Source of the DNA: Roseospirillum parvum
Lineage (GTDB): Bacteria; Pseudomonadota; Alphaproteobacteria; Rhodospirillales; Rhodospirillaceae
Direction of reading: 5' to 3'
Assembly (NCBI RefSeq): GCF_900100455.1
Contig: NZ_FNCV01000002.1
Location: 186,001 to 250,000, forward strand
Length of the DNA: 64,000 nt
The notes beneath the pieces were generated by a model. That model was not told the DNA's origin. It ran no database searches and worked only from the letters and a program-made list of their open reading frames with translations. Below are positions 54,771-64,000 of the stretch, piece by piece (the stretch's first letter is position 1; each line of letters opens with the position of its first letter). A program made the translations under genes and the position numbers.

Positions 54771-55548
54771 GGCGTTCGCTCTCCTCCCTGAAGGCATCGG
54801 CGCCGGCGTTGAAGCCGCGGAAGGCCTGCCCCACGGCGCGCGGCGACAGGCCCATTTCGCCGGTCATCCAGTCGGCCAGGGCGCGGGTGTTGGGGCCCTC
54901 CTTGGGGCCGAAACAGCCGTAGCAGCCCCGGGTCTGGGTGGGGCACAGGTTGCCGCAGCCGGCCTGGGTGACCGGGCCCAGGCAGGGCGTGCCGTGAGCG
55001 ACCATGACGCACACCGTGCCCCGGCGCTTGCACTCGATGCATTCGCTGTGGCGCGGCAGGTTGGGCTTGCGGTTGTTGAGGAAGGCCGACAGCACCTCCA
55101 GCACCTGATACTTGTTGACCGGGCAGCCGCGCAGCTCGAAATCGACCGGCACGTGGTCGGCGATGGCGGTGCTGGTCGACAGGGTTTCGATGTACTCGGG
55201 CCGGGCGTAGACCGCCTCGATGAAGGCCTTGTGGTCGGCGAAGTTCTTCAGCGCCTGGATGCCCCCGGCGGTGGCGCAGGCGCCGATGCTGATCAGCACC
55301 TTGGACTGGCGGCGCACGGTCTGGATGCGTTTGGCGTCGTGGGCGGTGGTGATCGAGCCCTCGACCAGGGCGACGTCATAGGGGCCCTTCACGGTGCGCC
55401 GGGTGGCTTCCAGGAAATAGGCGATCTCCACCGCCCCGGCGAGGGCCAGCAACTCGTCCTCCAGCGACAGCAGGCCAAGCTGGCAGCCATCGCAGGAGGA
55501 GAACTTGAAGACCGCCAGCTTGGGGCGCGAGGCGTCGGCCGGGCTCAT
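54745..55548 (-). CDS. hyhS: [NiFe] hydrogenase group 3b, small subunit
   Basis: 267 residues with Fe-S cluster ligands. Proximal cluster: [11 protein letters not shown] (residues 18-28), [11 protein letters not shown] and [11 protein letters not shown]. The C-terminal part has more Cys ([37 protein letters not shown]) for two further 4Fe-4S clusters. No Tat signal, so the enzyme is cytosolic. Starts 4 nt after hyhG and overlaps hyhL. Confidence 0.93.
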
Positions 55549-55552
55549 GGTT

Positions 55553-56449
55553 CTAAAGCTCCCAGACGCGGAAAATGTCGGCCACCTTGTCGAAGCGGAA
55601 CACCGGGCCGTCGCGGCACACGAAGTGGCCGCCCCACTGGCAGTGGCCGCACACGCCGACGGCGCATTTCATGTTGCGTTCCATGCTGATGAACATGCGC
55701 TCCTCGCGCACCCCCTTCTCCGCCAGGGCGGTCAGGCAGAAGCGCATCATGGCCTCTGGCCCGCAGACGAAGGCAGAGGTGTTGCCGGGGTCGAAGCCGC
55801 CCATCTTGATCAGCCGGGTGACCACCCCGACGTGGCCGTTCCACGCGCCGGTGGCGCGGTCCACGGTGACGTGCACCGACATGTCGAAGCGCCCCCGCCA
55901 GGCCTTCAGCTCGCGGGTGAACAGGATGTCCTCCGGCGTGCGGGCGCCATAGAGGATGAGCACCTTGCCGAAGCGGTCGCGCTCGGCCAGCACGGTGTGG
56001 ATCAGCGGCCTGAGGGGGGCGAGGCCAATGCCCCCGGCGACGATCAGCACGTCGTCGCCGTGCGCCGCCTCGGCCGGCCAGTGGGTGCCGAAGGGGCCGC
56101 GGATGCCGATCGACTGGCCGGCCTTCAGGCGGTTCATGGCGTTGGTCACCGTGCCCACGGCGCGCGTGGTGTGGACCAGCACGCTGGGGTCGGCCGGATC
56201 GCCGCTGATGCTGATCGGCACCTCGCCCACCCCGAACACATAGAGCATGTTGAACTGGCCGGGCTTGAAGTGCATCCCGGCGCCGTCCAGCGGCTCCAGC
56301 TCCAGGGTGAAGGTATCGGCCAGCTCGCGGCGCAGCCGGGCGATGCGGAAGCGACGCGGCCGCATCGGGTCGGCCGCTCCCCGGGCCGGCGGTTCGGGGG
56401 CGCGCAGGGCCGCGGGGTTTGCGGCGGGGTGGGTGGAAGCCTCGGCCAT
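55553..56449 (-). CDS. hyhG: Hydrogenase group 3b, FAD/NAD(P)-binding subunit
   Basis: 298 residues of the ferredoxin-reductase type. FAD site: [23 protein letters not shown] (about 80-102, only the GQFNMLY part is diagnostic). NAD(P) site: [15 protein letters not shown]. The C-terminal 2Fe-2S segment has [15 protein letters not shown] and VCRDGPVF with four Cys. It passes electrons between the Fe-S chain and NAD(P). 27 nt follow the cNMP-binding gene stop. Confidence 0.92.
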   Translation of the reverse strand: MAEASTHPAANPAALRAPEPPARGAADPMRPRRFRIARLRRELADTFTLELEPLDGAGMHFKPGQFNMLYVFGVGEVPISISGDPADPSVLVHTTRAVGTVTNAMNRLKAGQSIGIRGPFGTHWPAEAAHGDDVLIVAGGIGLAPLRPLIHTVLAERDRFGKVLILYGARTPEDILFTRELKAWRGRFDMSVHVTVDRATGAWNGHVGVVTRLIKMGGFDPGNTSAFVCGPEAMMRFCLTALAEKGVREERMFISMERNMKCAVGVCGHCQWGGHFVCRDGPVFRFDKVADIFRVWEL

Positions 56450-56475
56450 GATCGTTCGCTGTCCCTGATCGGGGC

Positions 56476-56955
56476 CTACATCTGGCCGCCCTTGGGCTGG
56501 TAGAGGTCGAGCATTTGCAGGCGCGCGGCCTGAAGACGCTCGGCCATCATGGCGACCACCCGGTTGAGGACCAGATAGCCCAGCTCGTGGTCGGCCTCGA
56601 ACTTCTTGCGCAGGCAGGCGGCGTCCAGGCTGACCACGCGCAGCAGCGACACCGCCCGGGCGTCGAAGGTGTAGCGGTAGGGGGTGACCAGCGACGACCA
56701 GCCGAGCACGTCGTCCTCCTGAAGGGTCTGCAACGAGACCCGGTCCAGGCCCGGCACCTTGGCCTCGATGGACACCGTGCCGTGGCGCACGATGTACACC
56801 TTGTCGGCGTCGCTGCCCTCGTGGAACACGTAGTCGCCGGGACCGAAACGCTCGTTGACCCCGCAGCCGGCGAGCAGGGCCAGGGTGTCGGCGTCGAACC
56901 CCTCGAAGAAGGGATGGTTTTCGAGCAGGGTCTCCAGACCCTCGACCTGGACCAT
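56476..56955 (-). CDS. Cyclic-nucleotide-binding domain protein of the hydrogenase operon
   Basis: 159 residues. A CRP/CAP-type effector domain (about 15-130: FFEGFDADTLALLAGC, DYVFHEGSDADKVYIVRHGTVSI, DDVLGWSSLV) and a long C-helix (LNRVVAMMAERLQAARLQMLDLY), but no helix-turn-helix. The phosphate-binding cassette is altered (normally GExxxxxALL; here VLGWSSLV, without the Arg). It is a known companion of some group 3b operons and could be a regulatory subunit. Confidence 0.85.
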   Translation of the reverse strand: MVQVEGLETLLENHPFFEGFDADTLALLAGCGVNERFGPGDYVFHEGSDADKVYIVRHGTVSIEAKVPGLDRVSLQTLQEDDVLGWSSLVTPYRYTFDARAVSLLRVVSLDAACLRKKFEADHELGYLVLNRVVAMMAERLQAARLQMLDLYQPKGGQM

Positions 56956-56959
56956 GGCG

Positions 56960-58180
56960 TTACTCTCCCCCAGTCGGTGTGGCGCTGTCTTGCTTGGCGG
57001 CGTTTTGGGCCGGCGCGCGGCCGGCCAGACGGGCGGTCTCCTCGGTCAGGTCGATGCCCACCGGGCACCAGGCGATGCAGCGCCCGCAGCCGGTGCAGCC
57101 CGACCGCCCGAACTGCTCGTACCAGGAACTCAGCTTGTGGCTCATCCACTGGCGATAGCGGCTGGCCGTCTCGATGCGGATGCTGCCGCCGTGGATGTAG
57201 CTGAAATCCATGGTGAAGCAGGAATCCCAGCGGCGCCAGCGCTCGGCGATGTCGCCCGTCAGATCGGTCGAATCCTCGACCGTGGCGCAGAAGCAGGTCG
57301 GGCAGACCATGGTGCAGTTGGCACAGGCCAGACAGCGCTCGCCGACCCGGGACCAGTGCGGATGGTCCAGGTTGTCGGCCACGATGCGCCGATGATCGGG
57401 ATCGAGGCGGCGCCTCTGGGCGGCCCGGGTCGCCTCGGGCACGGCGGCGGCGGCGGCGCGGTCGGCCGCCTCGGGCGGCCGGCCGGTGCCCTCGGGCAGG
57501 CTGTCGAGCAGGCGCGCCCCGGCCGGACTGGCCGGGCGGACCAGGAAGCGGTGGCCCCCCTCGACGATCTCGCTCATCACCAGATCGGCCCCGCCGCCAT
57601 CGGCCGGAACCGCCGGGCCGGTGCCCATGGAATCGCAGAAGCAGGTCGCGGCGGCATGGCCGCAGTCCAGGGCGACGATGAAGGCGGCCCGCCGGCGCCC
57701 GGCATAGGTGGGGTCGGGGCGCGACGCCTCCGGAGCGTCCGGGGTCAGGCCGAAGACCTGATCCTGGGCCGCGATGGCCGCCAGATCGCACGGCTTGACG
57801 CCAAGCAGGGCAAGGCGCGGCGGGGCATGGTCGCCGGCGCTGTCGGTCACCTCGAAGCCGCTGCCGGTGGAGCGGGCCCGCATCAGGCGCACCTCGGGCG
57901 GATGCAGATGGCGCTTCCAGGCGTGCGGCGGGCTGGCGAAGCCGAACAGGGCGCCATCCGCGCGCTCTTCCAGGCGATAGTGCCCGGGGCTCTGCACATC
58001 GCGCCAGCCGGCCGGCAGATCGGCCCGGCCCTCGATCGGCTCCAGCACGATGGCTTGCTCGCGCAATCGGGGGCCGATGACCGTGAAACCGGCCCCGGCC
58101 AGGGCGGCGATCAGGGCGTCAAGACCGGGCACATCAAGCATCACGGCCCGGGCGGACTGGGGAGTTGCTGGGTCGCTCAC
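56960..58180 (-). CDS. hyhB: Hydrogenase group 3b, 4Fe-4S electron-transfer subunit
   Basis: 406 residues. The N-terminal DUF-like domain (LLGVKPCDLAAI with Cys) is typical of the beta subunit, and CGHAAATCFCDSMGTGP follows. Two ferredoxin-type motifs: CLACANCTMVCPTCFC (about 290) and CTGCGRCIAWCPVGID (about 360). First gene of hyhB-cNMP-hyhG-hyhS-hyhL. No hyp or endopeptidase gene is seen in the window. queA is divergent, 157 nt away. Confidence 0.92.
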   Translation of the reverse strand: MSDPATPQSARAVMLDVPGLDALIAALAGAGFTVIGPRLREQAIVLEPIEGRADLPAGWRDVQSPGHYRLEERADGALFGFASPPHAWKRHLHPPEVRLMRARSTGSGFEVTDSAGDHAPPRLALLGVKPCDLAAIAAQDQVFGLTPDAPEASRPDPTYAGRRRAAFIVALDCGHAAATCFCDSMGTGPAVPADGGGADLVMSEIVEGGHRFLVRPASPAGARLLDSLPEGTGRPPEAADRAAAAAVPEATRAAQRRRLDPDHRRIVADNLDHPHWSRVGERCLACANCTMVCPTCFCATVEDSTDLTGDIAERWRRWDSCFTMDFSYIHGGSIRIETASRYRQWMSHKLSSWYEQFGRSGCTGCGRCIAWCPVGIDLTEETARLAGRAPAQNAAKQDSATPTGGE

Positions 58181-58337
58181 GCCACCTCCTGCCCAAAACC
58201 CACTTTCCAGCGGGCGGATCAGCCGTGCCGTCCGCCCCGTCTGTTCAGGTGGTCATTCGGGGGGCCGGTTTTAAGAGGGACAACGGCACGATCCGAGTTG
58301 CCAGATCAATCCCGACAAGGGCATACCACCCCCCATC

Positions 58338-59363
58338 ATGCGCACCGACCTGTTCGACTTCACCCTGCCCCCCGAACACATCGCCCGCCGCCCGGCCAGC
58401 CCGCGCGACGCCGCCCGCCTGCTGGTGGTGCCGCCAGAGGGCCTCTTCGCCGACCTAACGGTGGCCGACCTGCCCGGCCAACTCGCCCCCGGCGACCTGC
58501 TGGTGGTCAACGACACCCGCGTCCTGCCAGCCCGCCTGACCGGCCGGCGCGGCACCGCCGGCGTCGAAATCACCCTCGACCAGCGGCGCCCCGACGGCAC
58601 CTGGCGCGCCCTGGCCAAGGGTGCGCGCAAGCTGAAACCCGGCCAGCGCATCGATTTCGCCGATGCCCTCTCGGCCCAGGTGCTGGAAAAAGCCGAAGGC
58701 GGCGTGGTCACCCTGGCCTTCGACCGCGACGGCGCCGACCTGCGCGCCGCCCTCGAAGCGGTCGGCCACATCCCCCTGCCCCCCTACATGGGCCGACCCG
58801 ACGACGCCCGCGACCGCGACGACTACCAGACCCTGTTCGCCGCCCGCGAAGGCGCCGTCGCCGCCCCCACCGCCGGCCTGCACTTCACCCCGCGCCTGAT
58901 CGACGCCCTGACCGCCGCCGGCATCACCCAGACCAGCCTGACCCTGCACGTCGGCGCCGGAACCTTCCTGCCGGTCAAGGTGGACGACACCCGAGACCAC
59001 CAGATGCACGGCGAATGGGGCGAAATCACCCCCCACACCGCCGACACCATCAACACCACCCGAGCCGCCGGCGGCCGCGTGGTCGCCGTCGGCACCACCG
59101 CCCTGCGCCTGCTCGAAAGCGCCGCCCGCGACGATGGCACCGTCGCCCCCTTCGAAGGCGAAACCGACATCTTCATCACCCCAGGCCACCGCTTCCAGGC
59201 AGTCGACGCCCTGCTCACCAACTTCCACCTGCCCCGCTCGACCCTGTTCATGCTGGTCAGCGCCTTCATGGGCCTGGAACGCATGCAATCCGCCTACGCC
59301 CACGCCATCGCCGAAAACTATCGCTTCTACTCCTACGGCGACGCCTGCCTGCTGCTGCGCTGA
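58338..59363 (+). CDS. queA: tRNA preQ1(34) S-adenosylmethionine ribosyltransferase-isomerase QueA
   Basis: 341 residues; transfers the ribose moiety of SAM to preQ1 in tRNA on the way to queuosine. Marks: [23 protein letters not shown] (DFxLPxExIAxxP start), [27 protein letters not shown] and HFNxP-type [19 protein letters not shown] has no strong ribosome site. Divergent from the hydrogenase operon. Confidence 0.96.
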   Translation: MRTDLFDFTLPPEHIARRPASPRDAARLLVVPPEGLFADLTVADLPGQLAPGDLLVVNDTRVLPARLTGRRGTAGVEITLDQRRPDGTWRALAKGARKLKPGQRIDFADALSAQVLEKAEGGVVTLAFDRDGADLRAALEAVGHIPLPPYMGRPDDARDRDDYQTLFAAREGAVAAPTAGLHFTPRLIDALTAAGITQTSLTLHVGAGTFLPVKVDDTRDHQMHGEWGEITPHTADTINTTRAAGGRVVAVGTTALRLLESAARDDGTVAPFEGETDIFITPGHRFQAVDALLTNFHLPRSTLFMLVSAFMGLERMQSAYAHAIAENYRFYSYGDACLLLR

Positions 59364-59399
59364 CAACACACGGGAAAGCGGGACAACAAACAGGGCAAC

Positions 59400-59816
59400 A
59401 AAAGGGGCTCCGCCCCTTTGACCCCGCCGGGGGGACAGGGTCCCCCCGGACCCCGCCATTTCATGGGAGCGCCACGCCGGCAACATACCGGGACCAGTTG
59501 GGGTTGGTTGCGGGCCAGCTTCGCTGGCCCGCGTAAACAACAAACCTCACTGGCGGGCGCTGATGCGTGCCGTGCCGACTGCACCCCCCGGTTTTGGTTG
59601 TTTCGCAGGCCAGCGAAGCTGGCCTGCACCCAAACACCACGCAGACTTGGCACCACGTCCGCGATGCGCACCAACGAAATGGAGGGGGTCCGGGGGATCG
59701 CCTTCGATCCCCCGGCGGGGGTTCGGGGGCAGAGCCCCCGTTTTGCAAGGTGTGGGGGTTCGGGGGCAAAGCCCCCGTTATCAAAGGCGTGGGGGTTCGG
59801 GGCAGGGCTCCGGGGT
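59400..59816. repeat. Composite palindromic repeat, long form (copy B5)
   Basis: Between convergent queA and the Amt-GGDEF-EAL gene. Left edge AAAGGGGC/GCCCCTTT and GGGGGGAC/GTCCCCCC; core GCGGGCCAGC-TTC-GCTGGCCCGC and GCAGGCCAGC-GAA-GCTGGCCTGC; right edge GGGGGATCG/CGATCCCCC then GTGGGGGTTCGGGGGCAAAGCCCCCGTT repeated three times with decay (here given as separate parts: GGGGGTTCGGGGGCA and AGCCCCCGTT). Confidence 0.86.
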
Positions 59817-59824
59817 TGGTGTCG

Positions 59825-62800
59825 TCACTCGTTGGTGGTGGCGGCGTGGGTCAGGTCGATCAGGGCGGCGAGTTCGATTGGTCGGCTGATCAGGTAGCCT
59901 TGGATCTTGGTGCAGCCGAGGTCTTTCAGGAAGTCGAACTGGGCCTGTGTTTCCACGCCTTCGGCGACCACGTCGATGGCGAGGTCGCGGGCCATGCGGA
60001 CCATGGCGGTGGCCAGCGCGCAATCGCGGTGGTCGGCGGGGATTCCGGCGATGAATTCGCGATCCAGTTTCAGCACCTGGATGGGCAGGTTCTTGAGCCG
60101 CGAGAGGGACGAGTAGCCTTTGCCGAAGTCGTCCAGGGCGACGCGGATGCCGTGGGCGTCGAGCCGTTTGAGGATGGCGAGGCTTTGTTCCTCGTCGGCC
60201 ATGATGCCGGTTTCGGTGATTTCGACCACCAGATGGCGGGGTGACAGGCCGGCTTCGCCGAGGGCCCGTTCGATGGTCGCTTCCAGGCCGACCTTGGCGT
60301 GGAACTGGCGCGGCGAGACGTTGACCGCGAGATCGAGGTGGCCCAGGCCGGCTTTTTCCAGCACCCCGAGGTCTTCCACCACGCGGGCCAGCACGTACTC
60401 GCCCAGGGCGTGGATCAGGCCGCTTTCCTCGGCCAGGGGGATGAATTCGTCGGGCGGCACCATGGTGCCGTCGGCCTGACGCCAGCGCAGAAGGGCTTCG
60501 GCGCTGGCGATGCGGCCGTCGTCGATGCGCACCTGGGGCTGGTAGAGGACGAACAGCTCGCCCCCGGCCAGGGCGCGTCTCAGCTCGGTTTCCAGGGCGT
60601 TGCGGCGGGCCAGTTTCAGGTTCAGTTCCTGGGTGAAGTACTGGTAGTTGGCCCGTCCCTGTTCCTTGGCGTGATAGAGCGCGGCGTCGGCGTGGCGCAG
60701 CAGGTCTTCCGGGGTGGCGCCGTCGTCCGGGTAGATGGCGATGCCGATGCTGGTCGAGACGTTGGCCTCGCCTTCCTCCAGGTCGAAGGGCTGGGCCAGG
60801 GTGTGGATGATGGTTTCGGCGACGCTCGACAACTCCTCGGAGCGGCTGAGGTGTTGCAGGATCACGGTGAACTCGTCGCCGTGGATGCGGGCCACGGTGT
60901 CGGAGGCGCGCACCACGCGGCTCAGGCGGCGCGCCGTTTCGCCGAGCAGGGCGTCGCCGGCGCGATGGCCCAGGGTGTCGTTGACCGCCTTGAAGCGGTC
61001 GAGATCGAGGAAGAACAGGCCCAGCTTCTCGCCCGAGCGTTCGGCCTGGGCCACCGCCTGGCTCAGGCGGTCGAGGAACAGGCGGCGGTTGGGCAGGCCG
61101 GTGGTCTGGTCGAAGTTGGCGTGCCGCCAGACGGTTTCCTCGCGCTGCTTGCGTTCGCTCAGGTCGCTGAGCACGGCGATGGTGTTGGTGCGCTGGCCCT
61201 CGGCGTCGCGCACTTCCGACAGGCTGAGCCACACCGGCAGCACCTCGTCGGACTTGCGGCGGGCCAGCACCTCGCCGTGCCAGCGGCCGTTGTCGTCGAC
61301 CGCCTTCGCCACCTCTTCATAGAAGGTGCGGTCGTAGCGGGCCGAGCAGAAGTGCGGCAACTCCAGGCCGCGCACTTCGCGGGTCTTGTAGCCGAGGGCC
61401 TTGAGCAGGGCCTGGTTGACCTGCTCGACCTGTCCCGAGGCGTTGAAGACGATGATCGGCTCGTTGGTGCTTTCGAAGACCATGGCCGACAGGCGCAGGG
61501 CCTCGCGGGTGCGCTTGCGTTCGGTGATGTCCTCCAGGATGGCGATGCACAACGGCCGGTCCGAGAAACGCTCCAGACGGATCGGGTTGAGCACCACCGA
61601 GGCCCAGATGGTCACCCCGTCGGGCAGGCGGAAGCGCACTTCCAGGTTCTGTTCGGCGCTGTCCGGGTGGGTGATCTTGGCCAGCACGGCGCGCACCATC
61701 ATCGGATGGTCGGCCGGGTGGACCAGCGGCCCCAGGTCGCGGCCGATCAACTCGGTGCGGCTGACCTCCTCGCGGCCCAGCAGGATGCGGGCCAGGGCCG
61801 GGTTGACGTCGAGCAGGCGGCGCTCGGCGTCGATCACCGCCATGCCCAGGCCGGCGGTGTTGAAGATGGTGCGGAAGCGTGATTCGCTTTCGCGCAGGGC
61901 GCTTTCGGCGCGGCGCCGTTCGGTGATGTCGCGCACCGTGGCGATCAGGAGCTCGCCGGCCGGGCTGGCGGCGCGGGCCAGGGTCAGTTCGGCCGGGAAG
62001 CGGCTGGCGTCGCCCCGCAGGGCGATCACCTCGCGTGTTCCCTCGGCGCCGTCGGCGCCGGGGATCAGCAGGCCGGGCAGCAGGGCGTCCAGCGGCCGCC
62101 CCTCGAAGTCGACGCCGGCCAGCCCGAACAGGCTCTCGGCCACCGGGTTGTGCGACAGGATGGCGTGGTCGGCCGGATCGGCGACGAAGATGGCGTCGGC
62201 CGAGGTGGCGACGATGGCCTGGGTGCGTGCCACCGCCGTTTCCAGATGGTCCATCACCTGGTTGTAGCGGGCGGCGATCTGGCCGGTCTCGGTGAACGGA
62301 TCGGCCACGGCGCGCAGCGACAGGTCACCGCTGCGGGCCTGGCTTTCCATCACCTGGAAGAAGTCGAAGGTCTCGGTGCGCGCCCCGTGCTCGGCGATGT
62401 TGAGGCCGATGCGCTCGACCTCGGGGCTGACCCTTAGCGGGGCGATCCGGCTGAGCACCAGCAGCAGCCCGAGGGGCAGCACGAAGGCGGCGCCGAAGCA
62501 GGCGACCACGCCGGTAAGCTGGATCTTGAGCTGGCCCACCCAGTCCAGCCCGGTACCCAGCAGTTCGGGCTGGCCGAACAGGGCGACCGCCACGGTGCCC
62601 CAGATGCCGCCCCCCAGGTGCACCGGAATGGCGCCCACCGCGTCGTCGATCCTGTAGCGCAGCAGCAGCCAGTCGAGCCCCATGGCGACCGCCCCGCCGA
62701 GACCGCCGATGAGCACCGCCGCCCCCGGCGAGACGGCGTGGCAGTTGGCGGTGATGGCGACCAGCCCGGCCAGCAGGCCGTTGATCACCGGCATCACGTG

Positions 62801-63577
62801 GGGGGTGCCGTCGCGCACCCAGCCGATGGCCAGGGCAAACACGCTGCCGGCGGCGGCGGCCAGACAGGTGTTGGCGACGATGCCGGCGATGGCGGGCTCC
62901 AGGGTCAGGGTCGAGCCGCCGTTGAAGCCCAGCCAGCCGAACCACAGGATCAGCGCCCCCAGGGCCGACAGCGGCAGGTTGGCGCCGCTGATCTCGTTGA
63001 CCGAGCCGTCCTCGTTGAAGCGCCCGGCGCGCGGCCCGATGATGAGCAGGGTGGCCAGCGACACCCAGCCGCCCACCGAATGGACCACCGAGGAGCCGGC
63101 CCAGTCGACGAAGCCGGCCTTGCCCAGCCAGCCGCCCATCGCCTCGCCGCCCAGCCCGTTCCAGGCCCAGTGGCCGAACAGCGGATAGATCAGCATGGCG
63201 ACCAGCATCGACAGCCCGACATAGGCGGCGAACGACAGGCGCTCGGCCACCGCCCCGGACACCACCGTGACCGCGGTCGAGCAGAACAATGCCTGGAACA
63301 GGAAGAAGACCAGCCCCATGGGGGTTTCGATGCCGCGCAGGAAGAACCCCTCGGCACCGATCAACCCGAGCCATGAGCCGCCGAACATCAAGGCGTAGCC
63401 GGCTGCCCAGAACCCCATCATCGACACGGCGAAATCCACCGTGTTCTTCATCGCCACGTTGATGTTGTTCTTGGAGCGGGTCAGCCCGGTTTCCAGGCAC
63501 AGGAAGCCGGCCTGCATGAACAGCACCAGCGCCGCCGAGATGATGATCCACAGGATGTCGAAGACGTTGGTGCTCAC
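59825..63577 (-). CDS. Amt-PAS-PAS-PAS-GGDEF-EAL ammonium sensor and c-di-GMP protein
   Basis: 1250 residues. N-terminal Amt domain (about 1-400, 11 helices) with both pore His in VVHSVGGWVSLAT and PVHLGGGIWGTVAV. A linker resembling HAMP (about 400-455), then three PAS segments (about 455-825). GGDEF domain (about 830-985) has LDLDRFKAVND but HGDEF instead of GGDEF, with RASD I-site five residues before. EAL domain (about 1000-1245) is complete: EALLRW, NVSPRQF, VEITETG, DDFGKGYSSL, VVAEGVET. It probably acts as a phosphodiesterase gated by ammonium binding or transport. Confidence 0.92.
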   Translation of the reverse strand: MSTNVFDILWIIISAALVLFMQAGFLCLETGLTRSKNNINVAMKNTVDFAVSMMGFWAAGYALMFGGSWLGLIGAEGFFLRGIETPMGLVFFLFQALFCSTAVTVVSGAVAERLSFAAYVGLSMLVAMLIYPLFGHWAWNGLGGEAMGGWLGKAGFVDWAGSSVVHSVGGWVSLATLLIIGPRAGRFNEDGSVNEISGANLPLSALGALILWFGWLGFNGGSTLTLEPAIAGIVANTCLAAAAGSVFALAIGWVRDGTPHVMPVINGLLAGLVAITANCHAVSPGAAVLIGGLGGAVAMGLDWLLLRYRIDDAVGAIPVHLGGGIWGTVAVALFGQPELLGTGLDWVGQLKIQLTGVVACFGAAFVLPLGLLLVLSRIAPLRVSPEVERIGLNIAEHGARTETFDFFQVMESQARSGDLSLRAVADPFTETGQIAARYNQVMDHLETAVARTQAIVATSADAIFVADPADHAILSHNPVAESLFGLAGVDFEGRPLDALLPGLLIPGADGAEGTREVIALRGDASRFPAELTLARAASPAGELLIATVRDITERRRAESALRESESRFRTIFNTAGLGMAVIDAERRLLDVNPALARILLGREEVSRTELIGRDLGPLVHPADHPMMVRAVLAKITHPDSAEQNLEVRFRLPDGVTIWASVVLNPIRLERFSDRPLCIAILEDITERKRTREALRLSAMVFESTNEPIIVFNASGQVEQVNQALLKALGYKTREVRGLELPHFCSARYDRTFYEEVAKAVDDNGRWHGEVLARRKSDEVLPVWLSLSEVRDAEGQRTNTIAVLSDLSERKQREETVWRHANFDQTTGLPNRRLFLDRLSQAVAQAERSGEKLGLFFLDLDRFKAVNDTLGHRAGDALLGETARRLSRVVRASDTVARIHGDEFTVILQHLSRSEELSSVAETIIHTLAQPFDLEEGEANVSTSIGIAIYPDDGATPEDLLRHADAALYHAKEQGRANYQYFTQELNLKLARRNALETELRRALAGGELFVLYQPQVRIDDGRIASAEALLRWRQADGTMVPPDEFIPLAEESGLIHALGEYVLARVVEDLGVLEKAGLGHLDLAVNVSPRQFHAKVGLEATIERALGEAGLSPRHLVVEITETGIMADEEQSLAILKRLDAHGIRVALDDFGKGYSSLSRLKNLPIQVLKLDREFIAGIPADHRDCALATAMVRMARDLAIDVVAEGVETQAQFDFLKDLGCTKIQGYLISRPIELAALIDLTHAATTNE

Positions 63578-63749
63578 CGGGACCCGGCCTTGACGGTGGT
63601 AGCCGCGCCGCGCCCCCTGGCGTTTCGGTCATCCGAGGCACTCGGCGCGTCATCCTGCCCGCAAATGAGGCATAAATGCAAGCAGTGCATACGGTTTTTG
63701 CAAAGCCTTGCAGCTTGAGTTTAAGCCGTGCCTCTGCTACCCGCCTTCC

Positions 63750-64000
63750 ATGCCCCACGTCCCGACGCCCCCCGACGCCGCCGCCATCGATCCCACGCCC
63801 CCGGCGCCGACCGCCCCGGCGCCCGCCGCACCCAGCCCCGGCCTGGGGCGTTCGCTGCTCCTCATCCTGGCCGCCTTCACCGCCGCCGGGCCGCTGTCGA
63901 TGCAGATTTTCCTGCCCGCCCTGCCGGCCATCCAAAGCGGCTTTCAGGTCGATCCGGCGGCCAGCCAGTTGCTGATCAGCCTGGCCATGGCCGCCTTCGG
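63750..64000 (+). CDS. MFS multidrug efflux protein, Bcr/CflA type (5' end only)
   Basis: Runs off the right edge; 83 codons are visible. A 30-residue Pro/Ala-rich N-terminal tail precedes the first helix (LGRSLLLILAAFTAAGPLSMQIFLPALPA), where the segment QIFLPALPAI is typical of the Bcr/CflA drug:H+ antiporters (usually DMYLPALP). Then come QVDPAASQLLISLAMAAFG, the loop and start of helix 2. Divergent from the Amt-GGDEF-EAL gene. Confidence 0.75.
   Translation, partial: MPHVPTPPDAAAIDPTPPAPTAPAPAAPSPGLGRSLLLILAAFTAAGPLSMQIFLPALPAIQSGFQVDPAASQLLISLAMAAF

Noticed and set aside
63578-63749. Possible sigma-54 promoter before the Amt-GGDEF-EAL gene (a GGCACG element and later TGCA)
   Set aside because: The distance between the two elements does not fit the -24/-12 spacing, so it is not reported as a promoter.

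Overview
This 64 kb window is a G+C-rich chromosomal segment, roughly 70% G+C by eye. The likely source is a purple non-sulfur alphaproteobacterium of the Rhodospirillales type. The reasons are reaction-centre and bacteriochlorophyll assembly genes (puhC, puhE, bchJ), a petABC cytochrome bc1 operon, a methylthioadenosine salvage set like that of Rhodospirillum rubrum (mtnP, mtnA and a class II aldolase), and a MipZ division regulator. The genus cannot be fixed from the sequence. Almost every gene has long open frames on its other strand; these are composition artefacts and are left out.

Layout. 1-9.4 kb: end of a nitronate monooxygenase gene, dapB, tRNA-Arg(CCG), a DUF1513/lipoprotein/two-FecR module, and an operon of a divergent Amt-like channel, a 55-residue membrane peptide, a creatininase-family protein and a small unknown. 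9.5-17 kb: a class A penicillin-binding protein, then a five-gene operon mtnP - AAA ATPase - DUF4276 - mtnA - aldolase. 17-20 kb: petABC. 20.3-29 kb: trmL, hemF, puhC, puhE, bchJ and a sarcosine-oxidase-like trio (beta, delta, alpha, no gamma). 29.7-36.3 kb: J-domain protein, bolA, hemerythrin, a tRNA-Arg(CCT) split by a group I intron, glk-otsA, a membrane GGDEF protein and a CAT-anticodon tRNA. 36.4-44 kb: Mo-bisPGD oxidoreductase - mipZ - VWA - J-domain operon, a queuosine-precursor transporter, a ChvG-like kinase and a lipoprotein. 44-53 kb: ftsY-mtaB-dapF, ubiB, ubiE, mutM, a small exported protein and an enoyl-CoA hydratase. 53-64 kb: a group 3b [NiFe] hydrogenase operon, queA, a 1250-residue Amt-PAS-GGDEF-EAL sensor and the start of a Bcr/CflA-type efflux gene.

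How the genes work together. petABC, puh/bch and hemF serve photosynthetic electron transport and tetrapyrrole supply. The NADP-type hydrogenase exchanges electrons between H2 and the nicotinamide pool. The mtn cluster converts 5'-methylthioadenosine to DHAP and a methylthio-aldehyde. Two Amt-family proteins suggest attention to ammonium. dapB, dapF, the PBP and mipZ belong to cell-wall and division work.

The most unusual items are: (i) an AAA ATPase plus TOPRIM-like DUF4276 pair translationally coupled inside the MTA-salvage operon; (ii) a family of composite palindromic repeats at six of eight convergent gene junctions; (iii) a group I intron in tRNA-Arg(CCT); (iv) a 135-nt palindromic element inserted in frame into the signal peptide of a FecR-domain gene; and (v) a sarcosine-oxidase-like complex whose delta subunit has lost zinc ligands and gained a histone-like Lys/Thr/Ala tail.
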